Made by a program: the position numbers and the translations under genes. Shown here one piece after another: positions 15,866 through 25,616 of a DNA stretch of 64,000 nucleotides. A model generated the notes under the pieces. The model was given only the letters and a program-made list of their open reading frames with translations. It was not told the origin of the DNA and searched no databases. Within the stretch, counting starts at the first letter, position 1. Each line of letters starts with the position of its first letter. This stretch comes from DAOUBP01 sp964474695 (GTDB lineage Bacteria > Chloroflexota > Anaerolineae > CG2-30-64-16): positions 1 to 64,000 of the forward strand of contig CAYYTK010000029.1 in the NCBI GenBank assembly GCA_964474695.1, given 5' to 3'.

Positions 15866-18800
15866 ATGTCTTTTCGACGCGCCAACACCGTCGTCTCCCT
15901 GGTCGTCCTGCTAACCCTCTTGATCCAACCACTGGCCGTAGGCGCGGCCGCGCCCACGCCTCAGTCTGGCTCAAGCCTTGCCCCAACACCCGCGACCGCG
16001 CAACCTGGCCAGGGCTTTCTGTTCCGCGCGTCCGTGACGCTGGCAGGCTCCCGCAACCTGGCGCGCCTGGAGAAAGTTGGCGTGTTAGTGCTGGGCACCT
16101 CCGACGATAATGGCAAGCTGACCGCACTGGTGCTGGCCGACGGCGAGCAACTTGCCGACCTGGCGCGGCTCGGCTTCCGGCCGCAAGTCGCGGACGAACT
16201 GCGCCTCCTGGTCTCCGCGCAAGGGCCGGAGAAGGCCTGGCTGATGGAGAGCTTGCAGCCGCTGCTGGCCCAGGCGGACGCGGTTGTGGCGCTGCAAGCA
16301 GTTGCCGGGGCGGCAGGCGTAGCCGCCGCACCTGACGCTACGGCTGAGGCCGTGGCCCTTCAGGCCTTGCGGACCTCCCTACAGGCGCTGACACCGGAGC
16401 AGATCGCCGGGATGGCGAGTTCTGCCAGCATCGATGACGACGCGGACGGGTTAACCAATACTGAAGAGCTTTGGTGGTGCACCGACCCGCTGAACCCCAA
16501 TAGTGACGGCGACGCGAACGGCTACGCCGACGGCCAGGAGGTCGCCGCTCTGCTTGACTTCACCTTGTCGCGCACCGTGCGCTGGGGCTATGGCCCGCCA
16601 TTCGGGCCACCGGCCGCCTGGCCCAACTATAATAATCGCGACGGAACCGGTATCAAAGTCTGCAATGACGGCGACAAAGACTCGATTCCCGACTACGCTG
16701 AGGTCTACATGGTCGGGACGCGCGTCCCCGAGGAATCCACCGATCACGACAAGTTCGATGACGGGCAAGAGTTGTTCGGCACGACCTTCTGCCCTGGCGA
16801 TGCGCCGAATCCCTGTTGGGGCATACTTCCAGCCGGCGAGTACTGGAACTTTATCCCAGCCTCCATGCCCAACTGGGTGTTGCCGCCCGGCGACAACCCG
16901 CTGGTCGCGGCCTTCCCGGTGCCGGAGGTATACGTGACCCCAGGCTCCTGGCACGTGGAGCGGGTGACGACGATCACCACCTCACAAGGGGCGATGACGC
17001 AGACGAGCAATACCTACGAGACAAGTGTAATGCGCGGTCAAGGGACCAGCATTGCTGACACAGTTATGTGGAACAGTTGGGAGGAGACGTCGCAGGCGGT
17101 TGAGACTCCACTCATACAACAGATGTCAACCGCCACCGCGCCCAATTTCGACTTAGGCAAGTTCCTTTGGGGCGGAACAAAGCTGCTGGGTGGCGCAGTA
17201 GGCACGGTGGGGGCGGCCGGAGCTACTGTTTTGGGTGGGGTGGCCTGTCCAGAAACACTTGGCGCCGCGTGTCTGGTAGCCATCGGTGGCACGGTTGCAG
17301 CCCCTGTCACTTACGATGTCGCCAAGAGCGGCTGGCAGGATATCAGAGATTCGTTCAAAAAAGATGAGATTCAGAATCAGTATCCGGTCAGCAAGTACTC
17401 AATCACAAACGTCAACAACCTCTCTTCATCGGCTACGGCGAACGCGTCTGTTGTTCTTAATCAAGTCTTTGACTTCCAGGGCGTTGCCGGATCGCTTGAT
17501 GGCGTACAATACGCTATCAACCGTCAGGGTGATCTCTTGGCACGCGGCCTCCAGGATGTCAGTTACCAGCTCTCTCGCCCCCGCTTGACTGAAACGCGCA
17601 CAAGCGGTCACTCCTGGGGCGGGGAGCAAACCACCACTCAAGAAGAATACGAGGAGCACAGCATCTCCGAAGGCCAGGCTTTCACCACCGGCCAAAACTG
17701 GAGCACCGCCTGGGCGGTGGATTCGAGCCACGCGGCCGACCTGACCTTTGAGTTCACCGTCAAGAACACCGGCACTGAGTACGCCCGCGAACTGTCAGGC
17801 ATTGTGGTCAACGTCTACATCGGCGACGACACGAGCCCGGCCATCTCCTACCCGGCCTGGGAGAAGTTCCCCAACGGCAAGCTTGAGAACCTCTTCCCGG
17901 TCGGCCCCAACACGCCGCCCGGCCAATTCAGTGAACGCACCTTCACCACCAACCCCATCACCCTGACCCTGGAGCAGATGAAGCGGATTGACCTGGGCGA
18001 GCGGCTGACGGTCAAGGTCGAGAGCTACAGCTTCGGCGCGGACGAGTTGTTCTACACCAATGCGGTCACCGGCGGCGTGACGGTCTTCATCGAGGACGGC
18101 GTGGAGGACGGCGACGAAACGGTGGATTCTTACGTGATCCCCACCTGGGGCGTCGAGAACATTCAGGACGTGCTGACCCGCTACTTCCGCTGCCCATCCG
18201 GCCAGACCTGCACCGACGCCGATGGCAACCTGAACGCGCTGTGGACGCCGGAGTACGATGGCATCAACCCTCCGACCTGGCATGAGCACTACCTCTCCGA
18301 TATTGCCTGGTGGAATGTTTACCTGACGCAAGCTGACGCAGGCGACACCTCGCTGCACGACCTGCCTGCCCAGGCCGGCTCCGGCATCCTCTTCCGCTTC
18401 AACCGCGACAGCGATCGCGATGGCTACAACGACCGGGCAGAGTTCCGCTACTACTGTGCTCTGCCGGCGAGCGATCCTGACCGCGCCCACTGCTCCGACG
18501 GTCACTTGCGCGCCGACATTCATCCGCAGCCGGAGGTGTCGGCCGGCTATGTGACCGAGCGCAGCGGCAACGTCGTGACGGTCAAGCTGGCGGTGGAGAA
18601 TACCGGCACCTTCGACGCCTACGGCATTGACGCGGTAATGTACTCGCCCGACGGCACGACCACTATCGGCAACAACACGGTGGGCGGCAACGGACGAATA
18701 CGACCCGGCAACCATGTGGCGGTCGGCAGCCTGATCAAGCCGCCCGATCTCGCGAACTGGGGGGCGTCTACGGCCAAACCCTACGCCGGCGGGCAGTTCA

Positions 18801-21800
18801 GTGGCGCGGTCGATCGCACTTTCACCTTCACCGCAGCCACGCCCGGGGTGGTCGGCCAGGGTGCGACCGCGATGACCTGGAGCGACGGTGCAGGCGGGAG
18901 CGGCTCGATCAGCCTCGGCAGCAGTTATCACGCGCCGCTGCCTGTGGAAGTGGTTCAGGGGCTTCAGATCGGACTCAACACCGGCACGATCGCCACCGGC
19001 GCACGCTTCACCGTGCCGGCGCTGACCTCACGCGATACCTTCACCTACACAGTCGTTAGCGAGCCGTTTACCCCACCAGTGATCGCCGTCAGCTACAGCG
19101 ACCCCCAGGGCAGCCACCGCTTCGTGACCCCGGTCGTGCTCCCCAGCCTCAACGCCAGCATCGCTGCCGGCCAGATGCTCGAAGGCTTGCAGGTCGAGGT
19201 GGTGACCCCCGCGGCGTTCAACGTTGCCGGCGCCAACACAACCCACCTGGTGGTCAACAACCCACACCCGGCCACGATCCAGGGCGGTCATCTCTACCTG
19301 AACTTCGTCTCCGACGGCGTGTTGGTATTGGAGAAGCCCTACACCCTGGACATCCCCGCCGGACCCACTGTCTTCCCCGCCGATTGGTCAGTGACAGAGT
19401 TCTCGGCTGACTATCACCCGGACGGCGACAACATCCTGATCGCATTCTGGACCGATAGCGAGGGAAACATCATTGATTCGGCTGCCCGGCCGTTCAATAG
19501 CTTTGCTGCGGATCCCAAACCGGCCTTCGCCATGACCGGTGCCGACGCGATCTGGGACTTCGGCACGGCGGCGCAGGGCACGATCCTCAAGCGCAGCTTC
19601 ACCTTCGCCAACACCGGTGCGCTGGACCTGCTGACTTACGTCAGTGGGCCCGCGGGGCTGACCGTCTCGCAGACCGGCAGCCGCCGCGTGTCCCCGGCCG
19701 ACATGACGACCTACGAGATGGCCTTGAACACAGCCAACCTGGCGGTGGGACCGTACGATGGGACGATCACCATCCGCACCAGCGACCCGGACAATCCTGC
19801 GCGTACGGTGCACGTGATGGGTACGATCACGGCAATGCCGGCAGATACGCCGGTAGGCGCTATGCAGCGCCCCCTGGACTGGCCTGCAACCGTCTCCGGC
19901 ACACAGGGGCAGTGGGTGGAGTTCGCACATACGCTCGGACCGGAGCCATCCAGCTTGCACCCGGTGAAGGTGTATAGCCAGGATTACGCTGCATTGAAAG
20001 GCGTGGGGAAGTACGCTACGCCGTTCAGTTCAGGGACTGCGCCAGGTGATATGTTTGGTGACGGACGCGATGGGGTGATGCCCTCCAGTGGCAACCTCGA
20101 CAGCAATACTGGTGTCGGCGTCGGCATCGTCAACAGCGGCGTAGTTGGGACTTATTCCATCAACGTAACAGATGCCTATGCCGGCTGGCGAATCAACATC
20201 GGTGATGTGGTGCTGATTCATCAGACTCAAGGGACCGGTGCTGGCTGTTGGGAACTAAACAAGGCAGCATCGGACTATACTGGCGGTACAGCGGCTATCC
20301 AACTGACAAGACCTCTGCAGTGCAATTACACCAATGGCGGCAGTAACCATGCCCAGATTCAGCGCGTGCCACAGTACACAGATTGCCCTGTTAGCGGGTC
20401 AGTGATACCTCTGACGAAATGGAATGGGTCGTGGGGTGGAATTCTTGCCATCATGTGCAATGGTACTATGAACCTAACTGGAAGCATTTCCGTTACTGGA
20501 TATGGTTTTCGCGGCGGACCTAAAGACGCACCTGTCAACACACTTCAACAGGGCTATCAAGGTGAAGGTTACCCTGGCTACTACTCCCGTTCCACAGCCG
20601 CCAACGGCAACGGAGGAGGCGGAGGAGCAGACCAAGCCACACCCGACCGGAAAAGCGGTGGCGGTGGTGGTGGCAATGGTACCGCAGGAACTCCCGGACA
20701 GGCGATGGGCGGAAACGTTGGTGGAGCAGGAGGCGGCACAAGTGGAAATGCGGCACTTACTAACTGGATTTTCGGCGGTGCTGGCGGGCAAGGGGCCTAT
20801 TGGTGGGATGGTTCTGGAACGGTATCCCCAATGAGGGCAGGCAGCGGTGGCGGTATCCTCTTTGTCTCCTCTAGACTCCTCCAAGCAACAGGGACGGTCA
20901 CAGCTAACGGAGAAAACGGATCCAATGCTGCTCCGGCTGGTGGAGGAAATGGCGGTGGCGCGGGGGGCTCAATCCTAATCCGAGGTCAGTCAGTCTCGCT
21001 GGGAACTCTCACCTCTGCCATTGGAGGCACAGGAGGAACCTCCGCAGATCCAGAGGAGGGTTACGGTGGTTCAGGTGGCGTTGGTCGTATTCGCGTGGAG
21101 TACTGCAACTCCGTGTCTGGTATTGCGAATCCTTCTGCCTCAATTCAACAACTCAATTGCTGGATTACTGAACAAGTCGAATCCTCTCCTTACGATCGCA
21201 CTCGGCTGAACCTGCCCGCTTCCGGCACAAACACCTACCAGGTGCAATACGGCCGCAAGCTTAACTGGAGCACCGCGACGACTCGGGAGACCACGTTGCG
21301 CGTGCCGGCCGGTCTGTTCACCGCGGCCACGCTCCAGGCCCTGATCAGCGACCTGCCCAGCAACGCTGCGTTTTCGCTCGATGTGGGCGCCACTGGCACT
21401 CCTTCCTGGAGTGGAACGGTTAGCAACAACAGTGAAAACACCAGCCCTAACCTGGCTGCGTACTTCAACACCTACTCGGCCAGCCACGGCAGACCTACTA
21501 CAGGCTATCTCGACGTACCTGTACGCGTCACCCTGGATCGCGCCGGCCAGGTGCTCCTGACCAATCTGAAGGTGACGCCGACCGGCAGCAAACTTCGCTA
21601 CATCCGGCTGCCTGTCCGTCCGCTCGGCTACAGCAGCGTCACGGCCAGCTTCACGGTCAGCGGTGGATCCGGTCCCCTGGCAGTGGGCGTTGACGTGGGA
21701 GCAAACGGCTCGGTGGAATGGACGTACACTGGCTCCCCAACCTATCCCGCAAGCCTGGTTACCGGGGACCTGGCGACCGCGGTCGCCGCATACCTGGCCG

Positions 21801-24712
21801 GTAAGTCGGGCGAGGTGGACGTGCCCATCCGCTTCTACCTGGCGCCGTTCGCCACGCTGAACCTGACCGGTTTCAGCGCCACACCGACCGGCCAGCCGAA
21901 CGCGCAGGTGGGCGCCAGCGACGTATCCTTCAGTGCAACGTCGCCGACCGAAGGGGAAGAGGTCACCGTCACGGCCCTCCTGCACAACCCCGGCAGCCTC
22001 GACACCGGACCGATCGTCGCCAGCTTCGTGGCAACAGCGACGGTGACCGGGCAGCCGCAAGGGCTGCCCCTACAGATCGGGAATGTGTTCGTGCCGAACG
22101 TGCCGGCAGGCGGTACGGCACAGGCCGAGATCCAGTGGAACACGTTCGGGTTCACCGGTGTGACGCCGGTGTGCGTCACGGCTGATCCGTTCAACCGACT
22201 GGCCGAAAGCAGTGAGACCAACAACCAGGCCACAGCCAGCCTGACGATCAAGACTCGGCCCGACCTGCGCGTCGCGGCAATCGCCTTATCCGACACGGAG
22301 CCGGTGGTGGGCCAGGTAGTGACCGCCACCTTAACGCTTCACAACAACGGGCAGACCGGCGCTGGCCCCTTCACCATTGACCTTTACGACGGCAACCCTG
22401 CCTCCGGCGGGATGCTGGTGCAGGCGCTGGATGTGGCGGCGCTGGCCGGAGGCACGTCGTCCAACCTGCTCGCCTCCTGGACGCCGGCCGCTCCTGGCGA
22501 GCACCGCCTTTTCGTCGAGGTTGATCCCGGTCTGGCGGTAAACGAGTATGCCGAGGACAACAACGAGACCTGGGACGACGTCTACGTGGGGTTGGCTGGG
22601 CCGATCCTGATCGACAGCGGTGGCGGCGATGCTTATGACCCTCCGTACTCCCCTGAAAACGGCTTCGGCTACCTTGACGGCGAGACGAGCACCTTCTGCG
22701 GCGACGAGCCGGACAAGACGCAGCGGAGCGACTACGATGCCCAACTGCAGTACCGGTTCGATCACCTGCTGCCCGGCCACTTCTATCACCTGGACGTGAC
22801 GCTGTTCGAGTGCGACGGCACGGGACGCCAGGAGAAGATCGCCGTGGACGACAACGTCATCGAACCGCTGATTGATCTGGCCGATGGCGCGGTCCACCGG
22901 CTGTCGTACCTGCTCGACCCCGCTTTCTATGCCGATCGCAGCGTCCTGATCAGCATCGCCGAGATCTACGGCAACGATGTCGTGGTATCGGAGGTCAACC
23001 TGTACCACGTGGACTACCGCTACTCGGATGCGGGCGGCGGCAACGACCCCGCGTACTCGCTCGCGACCGGCTGTGGCTGGCTGGATGGGGTGGCTCAGAC
23101 TTCGTGGGGTACCCTGCCCTATCAGAGCCGGCGCACTGATATCCCCGACAGTAACCCCGACGACGATCCTGACAACGAACTCCGCTACCGCTATGACAGA
23201 TTGGATCCGGCGAGGCGCTACCAGTTGCACGCCACCGTGTACCAGGGCGCGGGCACCGGCACCGTAATCGAGAGCATTGCGGTGGATGACGTGGATACCG
23301 GGACGACCATCACCGTGGTAGGGGTGCAGCGGCGGGATGTCACATTCGCCATCCCGCCGGGCACGTACGCGAGCGATCGCAGTATCGTGGTGCGAATCAT
23401 CCGCACCAACGCTTCAGCGAACGCGTTCGTGAACCTGATCGCGCTGGAGGAGCTGACCCTGAGCCAGGGGGGCGACGAGACCCAGAACCTGACCCTGCAC
23501 GGGACCAGCCCCAACTGGATATCCTTCAACATCAAGCCGCCGGTGCGGCCCGCGCTCTACTGCGCCGGCGTCACTGCCACCTCGGCGTTCACGATCCTGG
23601 CCGGCGATGCCCTCCTGGCCGGCGCAGCCGCGCCCGTTAACAGCCTGGTTGAGGCCTACACACCGGCCGGCGTCAAGGTCGGCTGCCACAAGGTCACGAC
23701 TGCGGGCCAATACGGTTACATGCGCGTCTACGGCGCCGAAGGCGCAACGCCTGGCATGGCGCCCGGCGAGCCGGTCCAGCTCAAGATCAACGGCATCGCC
23801 AGCCAGCCGTCCCCCTACCCGGTGATCTGGCAAAACGACAAGCTAACCCGCGACGTAGATCTGGCCGCGGCCGACGTGATCCCGGTAGAGACCTTCCTCG
23901 ACCCTATCGCTGGCCGGGTGGTCAAGCTGCAATCCGAGACCGGCACCTACCTGCCCCCGCCGGCCGACCCGCGCTTCAACACCACGACCACGGTCGCGCC
24001 CGGCTGGGGCTACCTGCTGTACACCAACGCCGCCGCGACCCTGGCGGTGACGGGCGATCGCATCCCGGCCGACACGCCGCTGGCGCTGCACGCGGGCTGG
24101 AACTGGCTCGGCTACCTGCCCACCTGCGAGCTGCCGGTGGCGACCGCCCTGACGGGCATCGCGGGCCGGTATGATCTGTTGCATAATGAGGTCGGCACGT
24201 ACCGGCCGCCGCCGGCGAATCCGGCCTACAACACCTTCAACACGATGGCGCCAGGCAAGGGTTACATGATCCACATGACCGCGGCCGCGACCCTGACCTA
24301 CCCCGCGACCGGGTGTGGTGCGGCCGCGGGGACTGAACCGGGGGCAGAGCCGATCGGTGCGACGCCCGCCTGTCCAGCCGTCGCCACCGGCGTCTTCACG
24401 CACTACTACGGCGCCGCCATGAACGGCGATCGCCCCATGCCGGCCGGCGCGGTTATATTGGCCTACAGCCCGCGCGGTGAGGTCGTGGGTTGCGGAGCGG
24501 TCCAGGAAGGCGGCCTTTACCCGTACCTGCGGGTCTATGGGGCAAAAGACGCGCAGCCGGGGTTGCAGCCCGGAGAAGCCGTGCACTTCACTGTGGACGG
24601 CCGGCTGACGCAGCTATCGGCTGCAGCCATCTGGCAGAATGACTGGGACGTCTATCCGCTGGACCTGGAGATTGGCGGATCAGATTACTACCTGCCGCTG
24701 ATCGTTCGCTGA
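15866..24712 (+). CDS. Giant secreted multidomain protein 1 (Ca-repeat, ASH, Gly-rich, CARDB)
   Basis: 2948 residues with GGAGG upstream of the ATG and a Sec signal peptide (residues 1-28, ending VGAAA). Domains in order: Asp-rich calcium-binding repeats at about 190-300 (DDDADGLTNTEE, NSDGDANGYADG, DKFDDGQE); a Gly/Ala hydrophobic segment at about 432-485; beta-rich repeats; an ASH-like domain at 1230-1322 (WDFGTAAQGTILKRSFTFAN); a Gly-rich segment at 1576-1735; two CARDB domains at about 2013-2242; a duplicated 'GWNWLGYLP/MAPGKGYMIH' module at 2555-2818. The tail ends YLPLIVR, which I recall as common in Chloroflexota surface proteins. It is probably a cell-surface adhesin or matrix protein. 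It is a paralogue of the 25617-35360 protein. Confidence 0.88.
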   Translation: MSFRRANTVVSLVVLLTLLIQPLAVGAAAPTPQSGSSLAPTPATAQPGQGFLFRASVTLAGSRNLARLEKVGVLVLGTSDDNGKLTALVLADGEQLADLARLGFRPQVADELRLLVSAQGPEKAWLMESLQPLLAQADAVVALQAVAGAAGVAAAPDATAEAVALQALRTSLQALTPEQIAGMASSASIDDDADGLTNTEELWWCTDPLNPNSDGDANGYADGQEVAALLDFTLSRTVRWGYGPPFGPPAAWPNYNNRDGTGIKVCNDGDKDSIPDYAEVYMVGTRVPEESTDHDKFDDGQELFGTTFCPGDAPNPCWGILPAGEYWNFIPASMPNWVLPPGDNPLVAAFPVPEVYVTPGSWHVERVTTITTSQGAMTQTSNTYETSVMRGQGTSIADTVMWNSWEETSQAVETPLIQQMSTATAPNFDLGKFLWGGTKLLGGAVGTVGAAGATVLGGVACPETLGAACLVAIGGTVAAPVTYDVAKSGWQDIRDSFKKDEIQNQYPVSKYSITNVNNLSSSATANASVVLNQVFDFQGVAGSLDGVQYAINRQGDLLARGLQDVSYQLSRPRLTETRTSGHSWGGEQTTTQEEYEEHSISEGQAFTTGQNWSTAWAVDSSHAADLTFEFTVKNTGTEYARELSGIVVNVYIGDDTSPAISYPAWEKFPNGKLENLFPVGPNTPPGQFSERTFTTNPITLTLEQMKRIDLGERLTVKVESYSFGADELFYTNAVTGGVTVFIEDGVEDGDETVDSYVIPTWGVENIQDVLTRYFRCPSGQTCTDADGNLNALWTPEYDGINPPTWHEHYLSDIAWWNVYLTQADAGDTSLHDLPAQAGSGILFRFNRDSDRDGYNDRAEFRYYCALPASDPDRAHCSDGHLRADIHPQPEVSAGYVTERSGNVVTVKLAVENTGTFDAYGIDAVMYSPDGTTTIGNNTVGGNGRIRPGNHVAVGSLIKPPDLANWGASTAKPYAGGQFSGAVDRTFTFTAATPGVVGQGATAMTWSDGAGGSGSISLGSSYHAPLPVEVVQGLQIGLNTGTIATGARFTVPALTSRDTFTYTVVSEPFTPPVIAVSYSDPQGSHRFVTPVVLPSLNASIAAGQMLEGLQVEVVTPAAFNVAGANTTHLVVNNPHPATIQGGHLYLNFVSDGVLVLEKPYTLDIPAGPTVFPADWSVTEFSADYHPDGDNILIAFWTDSEGNIIDSAARPFNSFAADPKPAFAMTGADAIWDFGTAAQGTILKRSFTFANTGALDLLTYVSGPAGLTVSQTGSRRVSPADMTTYEMALNTANLAVGPYDGTITIRTSDPDNPARTVHVMGTITAMPADTPVGAMQRPLDWPATVSGTQGQWVEFAHTLGPEPSSLHPVKVYSQDYAALKGVGKYATPFSSGTAPGDMFGDGRDGVMPSSGNLDSNTGVGVGIVNSGVVGTYSINVTDAYAGWRINIGDVVLIHQTQGTGAGCWELNKAASDYTGGTAAIQLTRPLQCNYTNGGSNHAQIQRVPQYTDCPVSGSVIPLTKWNGSWGGILAIMCNGTMNLTGSISVTGYGFRGGPKDAPVNTLQQGYQGEGYPGYYSRSTAANGNGGGGGADQATPDRKSGGGGGGNGTAGTPGQAMGGNVGGAGGGTSGNAALTNWIFGGAGGQGAYWWDGSGTVSPMRAGSGGGILFVSSRLLQATGTVTANGENGSNAAPAGGGNGGGAGGSILIRGQSVSLGTLTSAIGGTGGTSADPEEGYGGSGGVGRIRVEYCNSVSGIANPSASIQQLNCWITEQVESSPYDRTRLNLPASGTNTYQVQYGRKLNWSTATTRETTLRVPAGLFTAATLQALISDLPSNAAFSLDVGATGTPSWSGTVSNNSENTSPNLAAYFNTYSASHGRPTTGYLDVPVRVTLDRAGQVLLTNLKVTPTGSKLRYIRLPVRPLGYSSVTASFTVSGGSGPLAVGVDVGANGSVEWTYTGSPTYPASLVTGDLATAVAAYLAGKSGEVDVPIRFYLAPFATLNLTGFSATPTGQPNAQVGASDVSFSATSPTEGEEVTVTALLHNPGSLDTGPIVASFVATATVTGQPQGLPLQIGNVFVPNVPAGGTAQAEIQWNTFGFTGVTPVCVTADPFNRLAESSETNNQATASLTIKTRPDLRVAAIALSDTEPVVGQVVTATLTLHNNGQTGAGPFTIDLYDGNPASGGMLVQALDVAALAGGTSSNLLASWTPAAPGEHRLFVEVDPGLAVNEYAEDNNETWDDVYVGLAGPILIDSGGGDAYDPPYSPENGFGYLDGETSTFCGDEPDKTQRSDYDAQLQYRFDHLLPGHFYHLDVTLFECDGTGRQEKIAVDDNVIEPLIDLADGAVHRLSYLLDPAFYADRSVLISIAEIYGNDVVVSEVNLYHVDYRYSDAGGGNDPAYSLATGCGWLDGVAQTSWGTLPYQSRRTDIPDSNPDDDPDNELRYRYDRLDPARRYQLHATVYQGAGTGTVIESIAVDDVDTGTTITVVGVQRRDVTFAIPPGTYASDRSIVVRIIRTNASANAFVNLIALEELTLSQGGDETQNLTLHGTSPNWISFNIKPPVRPALYCAGVTATSAFTILAGDALLAGAAAPVNSLVEAYTPAGVKVGCHKVTTAGQYGYMRVYGAEGATPGMAPGEPVQLKINGIASQPSPYPVIWQNDKLTRDVDLAAADVIPVETFLDPIAGRVVKLQSETGTYLPPPADPRFNTTTTVAPGWGYLLYTNAAATLAVTGDRIPADTPLALHAGWNWLGYLPTCELPVATALTGIAGRYDLLHNEVGTYRPPPANPAYNTFNTMAPGKGYMIHMTAAATLTYPATGCGAAAGTEPGAEPIGATPACPAVATGVFTHYYGAAMNGDRPMPAGAVILAYSPRGEVVGCGAVQEGGLYPYLRVYGAKDAQPGLQPGEAVHFTVDGRLTQLSAAAIWQNDWDVYPLDLEIGGSDYYLPLIVR

Positions 24713-24726
24713 CCGTTGCGCTTACG

Positions 24727-24764
24727 GGCCTGGCATCACCCCCTGCTCGTCGTGATGCCAGGCC
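24727..24764. terminator. Perfect 13-bp hairpin after giant gene 1
   Basis: GGCCTGGCATCAC and GTGATGCCAGGCC form a perfect 13-bp stem with a 12-base loop, 15 bases after the stop codon. No T-run is present. It may terminate or attenuate transcription before the 24802 gene. Confidence 0.6.
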
Positions 24765-24801
24765 GCGAACTACCACACCCACGACGAGGGAATGTCAAGC
24801 C

Positions 24802-25572
24802 ATGATCACCCATCCTACTGCACGCCGGCTCACCCGAGCCAACATCAGCCTCGCGACTATCGCCATCATCTGCTGCGCCCTGCTCTCCGCGCTCCCGGCC
24901 ACGGCGCAGGACACGTGCCCCGTCGCCAATACGCCGTACTACACCGACTACTACGGCAACGTCACGGTGGACGGCGCGGCCGCGCCGATCGGCGCGCGGG
25001 TCGAGGCCTTCAACTCGACCGGGGTGCGCACCGGCTGCTTTGAGGTGTCATACCCCGGCCTCTATGGCTACATGCGCGTCTACGGCGCGGACGCGGCCAC
25101 AGGGACGCCGGGCATGGGCAACAACGAAGCGGTCACCTTCAAGGTCAACGCTGCGCTGGCGCAGACCAACCCCGCGCCGGTGAACTGGACTGGCGACTCG
25201 GGGATCCACCAGGTGCACCTGACAGCGCTGAGCTTGCCGGCTGCGGTGAGCGATCTCGCGGCCGAAAAGACCACCAGCGGCGTCCGACTTACCTGGACGC
25301 ACGTGGGCGGCAGCCTCCTCCGCTACGAGGTCTGGCGCGGTGAGACGCCATATTTCACGCCTGGGCTTTCAGGCTCCATCAAGATCGCACCAAACATCGC
25401 GCCGCCTGCCCACATCGGCGACCCGCTGGAATTTACCGACACGGCCAGCCACGTGGGCAACACGGCCATCGAGGATTACTACGTGGTGTTGGCGGTCGGC
25501 ACGAACGGCCAGACCTCGTTGGTCTCCAACCGGGTGGGCGCGTGCGACTTCAGCCTGCAGCCTGGTAGCTGA
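24802..25572 (+). CDS. Secreted protein with the giant proteins' C-terminal module plus FN3-like domain
   Basis: 256 residues with a signal peptide (LATIAIICCALLSALPATAQ, cleavage near residue 35). Residues 40-130 (YYGNVTVDGAAAPIGARVEAF...GCFEVSYPGLYGYMRVYGADA...PGMGNNEAVTFKVN) are the same module found near residues 2560-2650 and in the last 110 residues of both giant proteins. Residues 145-245 look like a fibronectin type III domain (AAVSDLAAEKTTSGVRLTWTHVGGSLLRYEVWRG). It is probably a secreted partner of the giant proteins, lying between them in one orientation with short gaps. No enzyme motif is visible. Confidence 0.8.
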   Translation: MITHPTARRLTRANISLATIAIICCALLSALPATAQDTCPVANTPYYTDYYGNVTVDGAAAPIGARVEAFNSTGVRTGCFEVSYPGLYGYMRVYGADAATGTPGMGNNEAVTFKVNAALAQTNPAPVNWTGDSGIHQVHLTALSLPAAVSDLAAEKTTSGVRLTWTHVGGSLLRYEVWRGETPYFTPGLSGSIKIAPNIAPPAHIGDPLEFTDTASHVGNTAIEDYYVVLAVGTNGQTSLVSNRVGACDFSLQPGS

Positions 25573-25616
25573 GGCAGTTCGAGTATCAGCCAGCGTCATC
25601 ACGAATGAGGTGAACC

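Noticed and set aside
17795..18931. Long antisense frames within the giant secreted-protein genes
   Set aside because: The plus-strand frames have signal peptides and recognisable domains throughout. The antisense frames are typical shadows of high-GC coding sequence.
20593..21070. Gly-rich coding repeats as a CRISPR or tandem array
   Set aside because: The GGN repeats are irregular, in frame within a secreted protein, with no constant repeat and spacer lengths. No CRISPR array was seen anywhere in the window.
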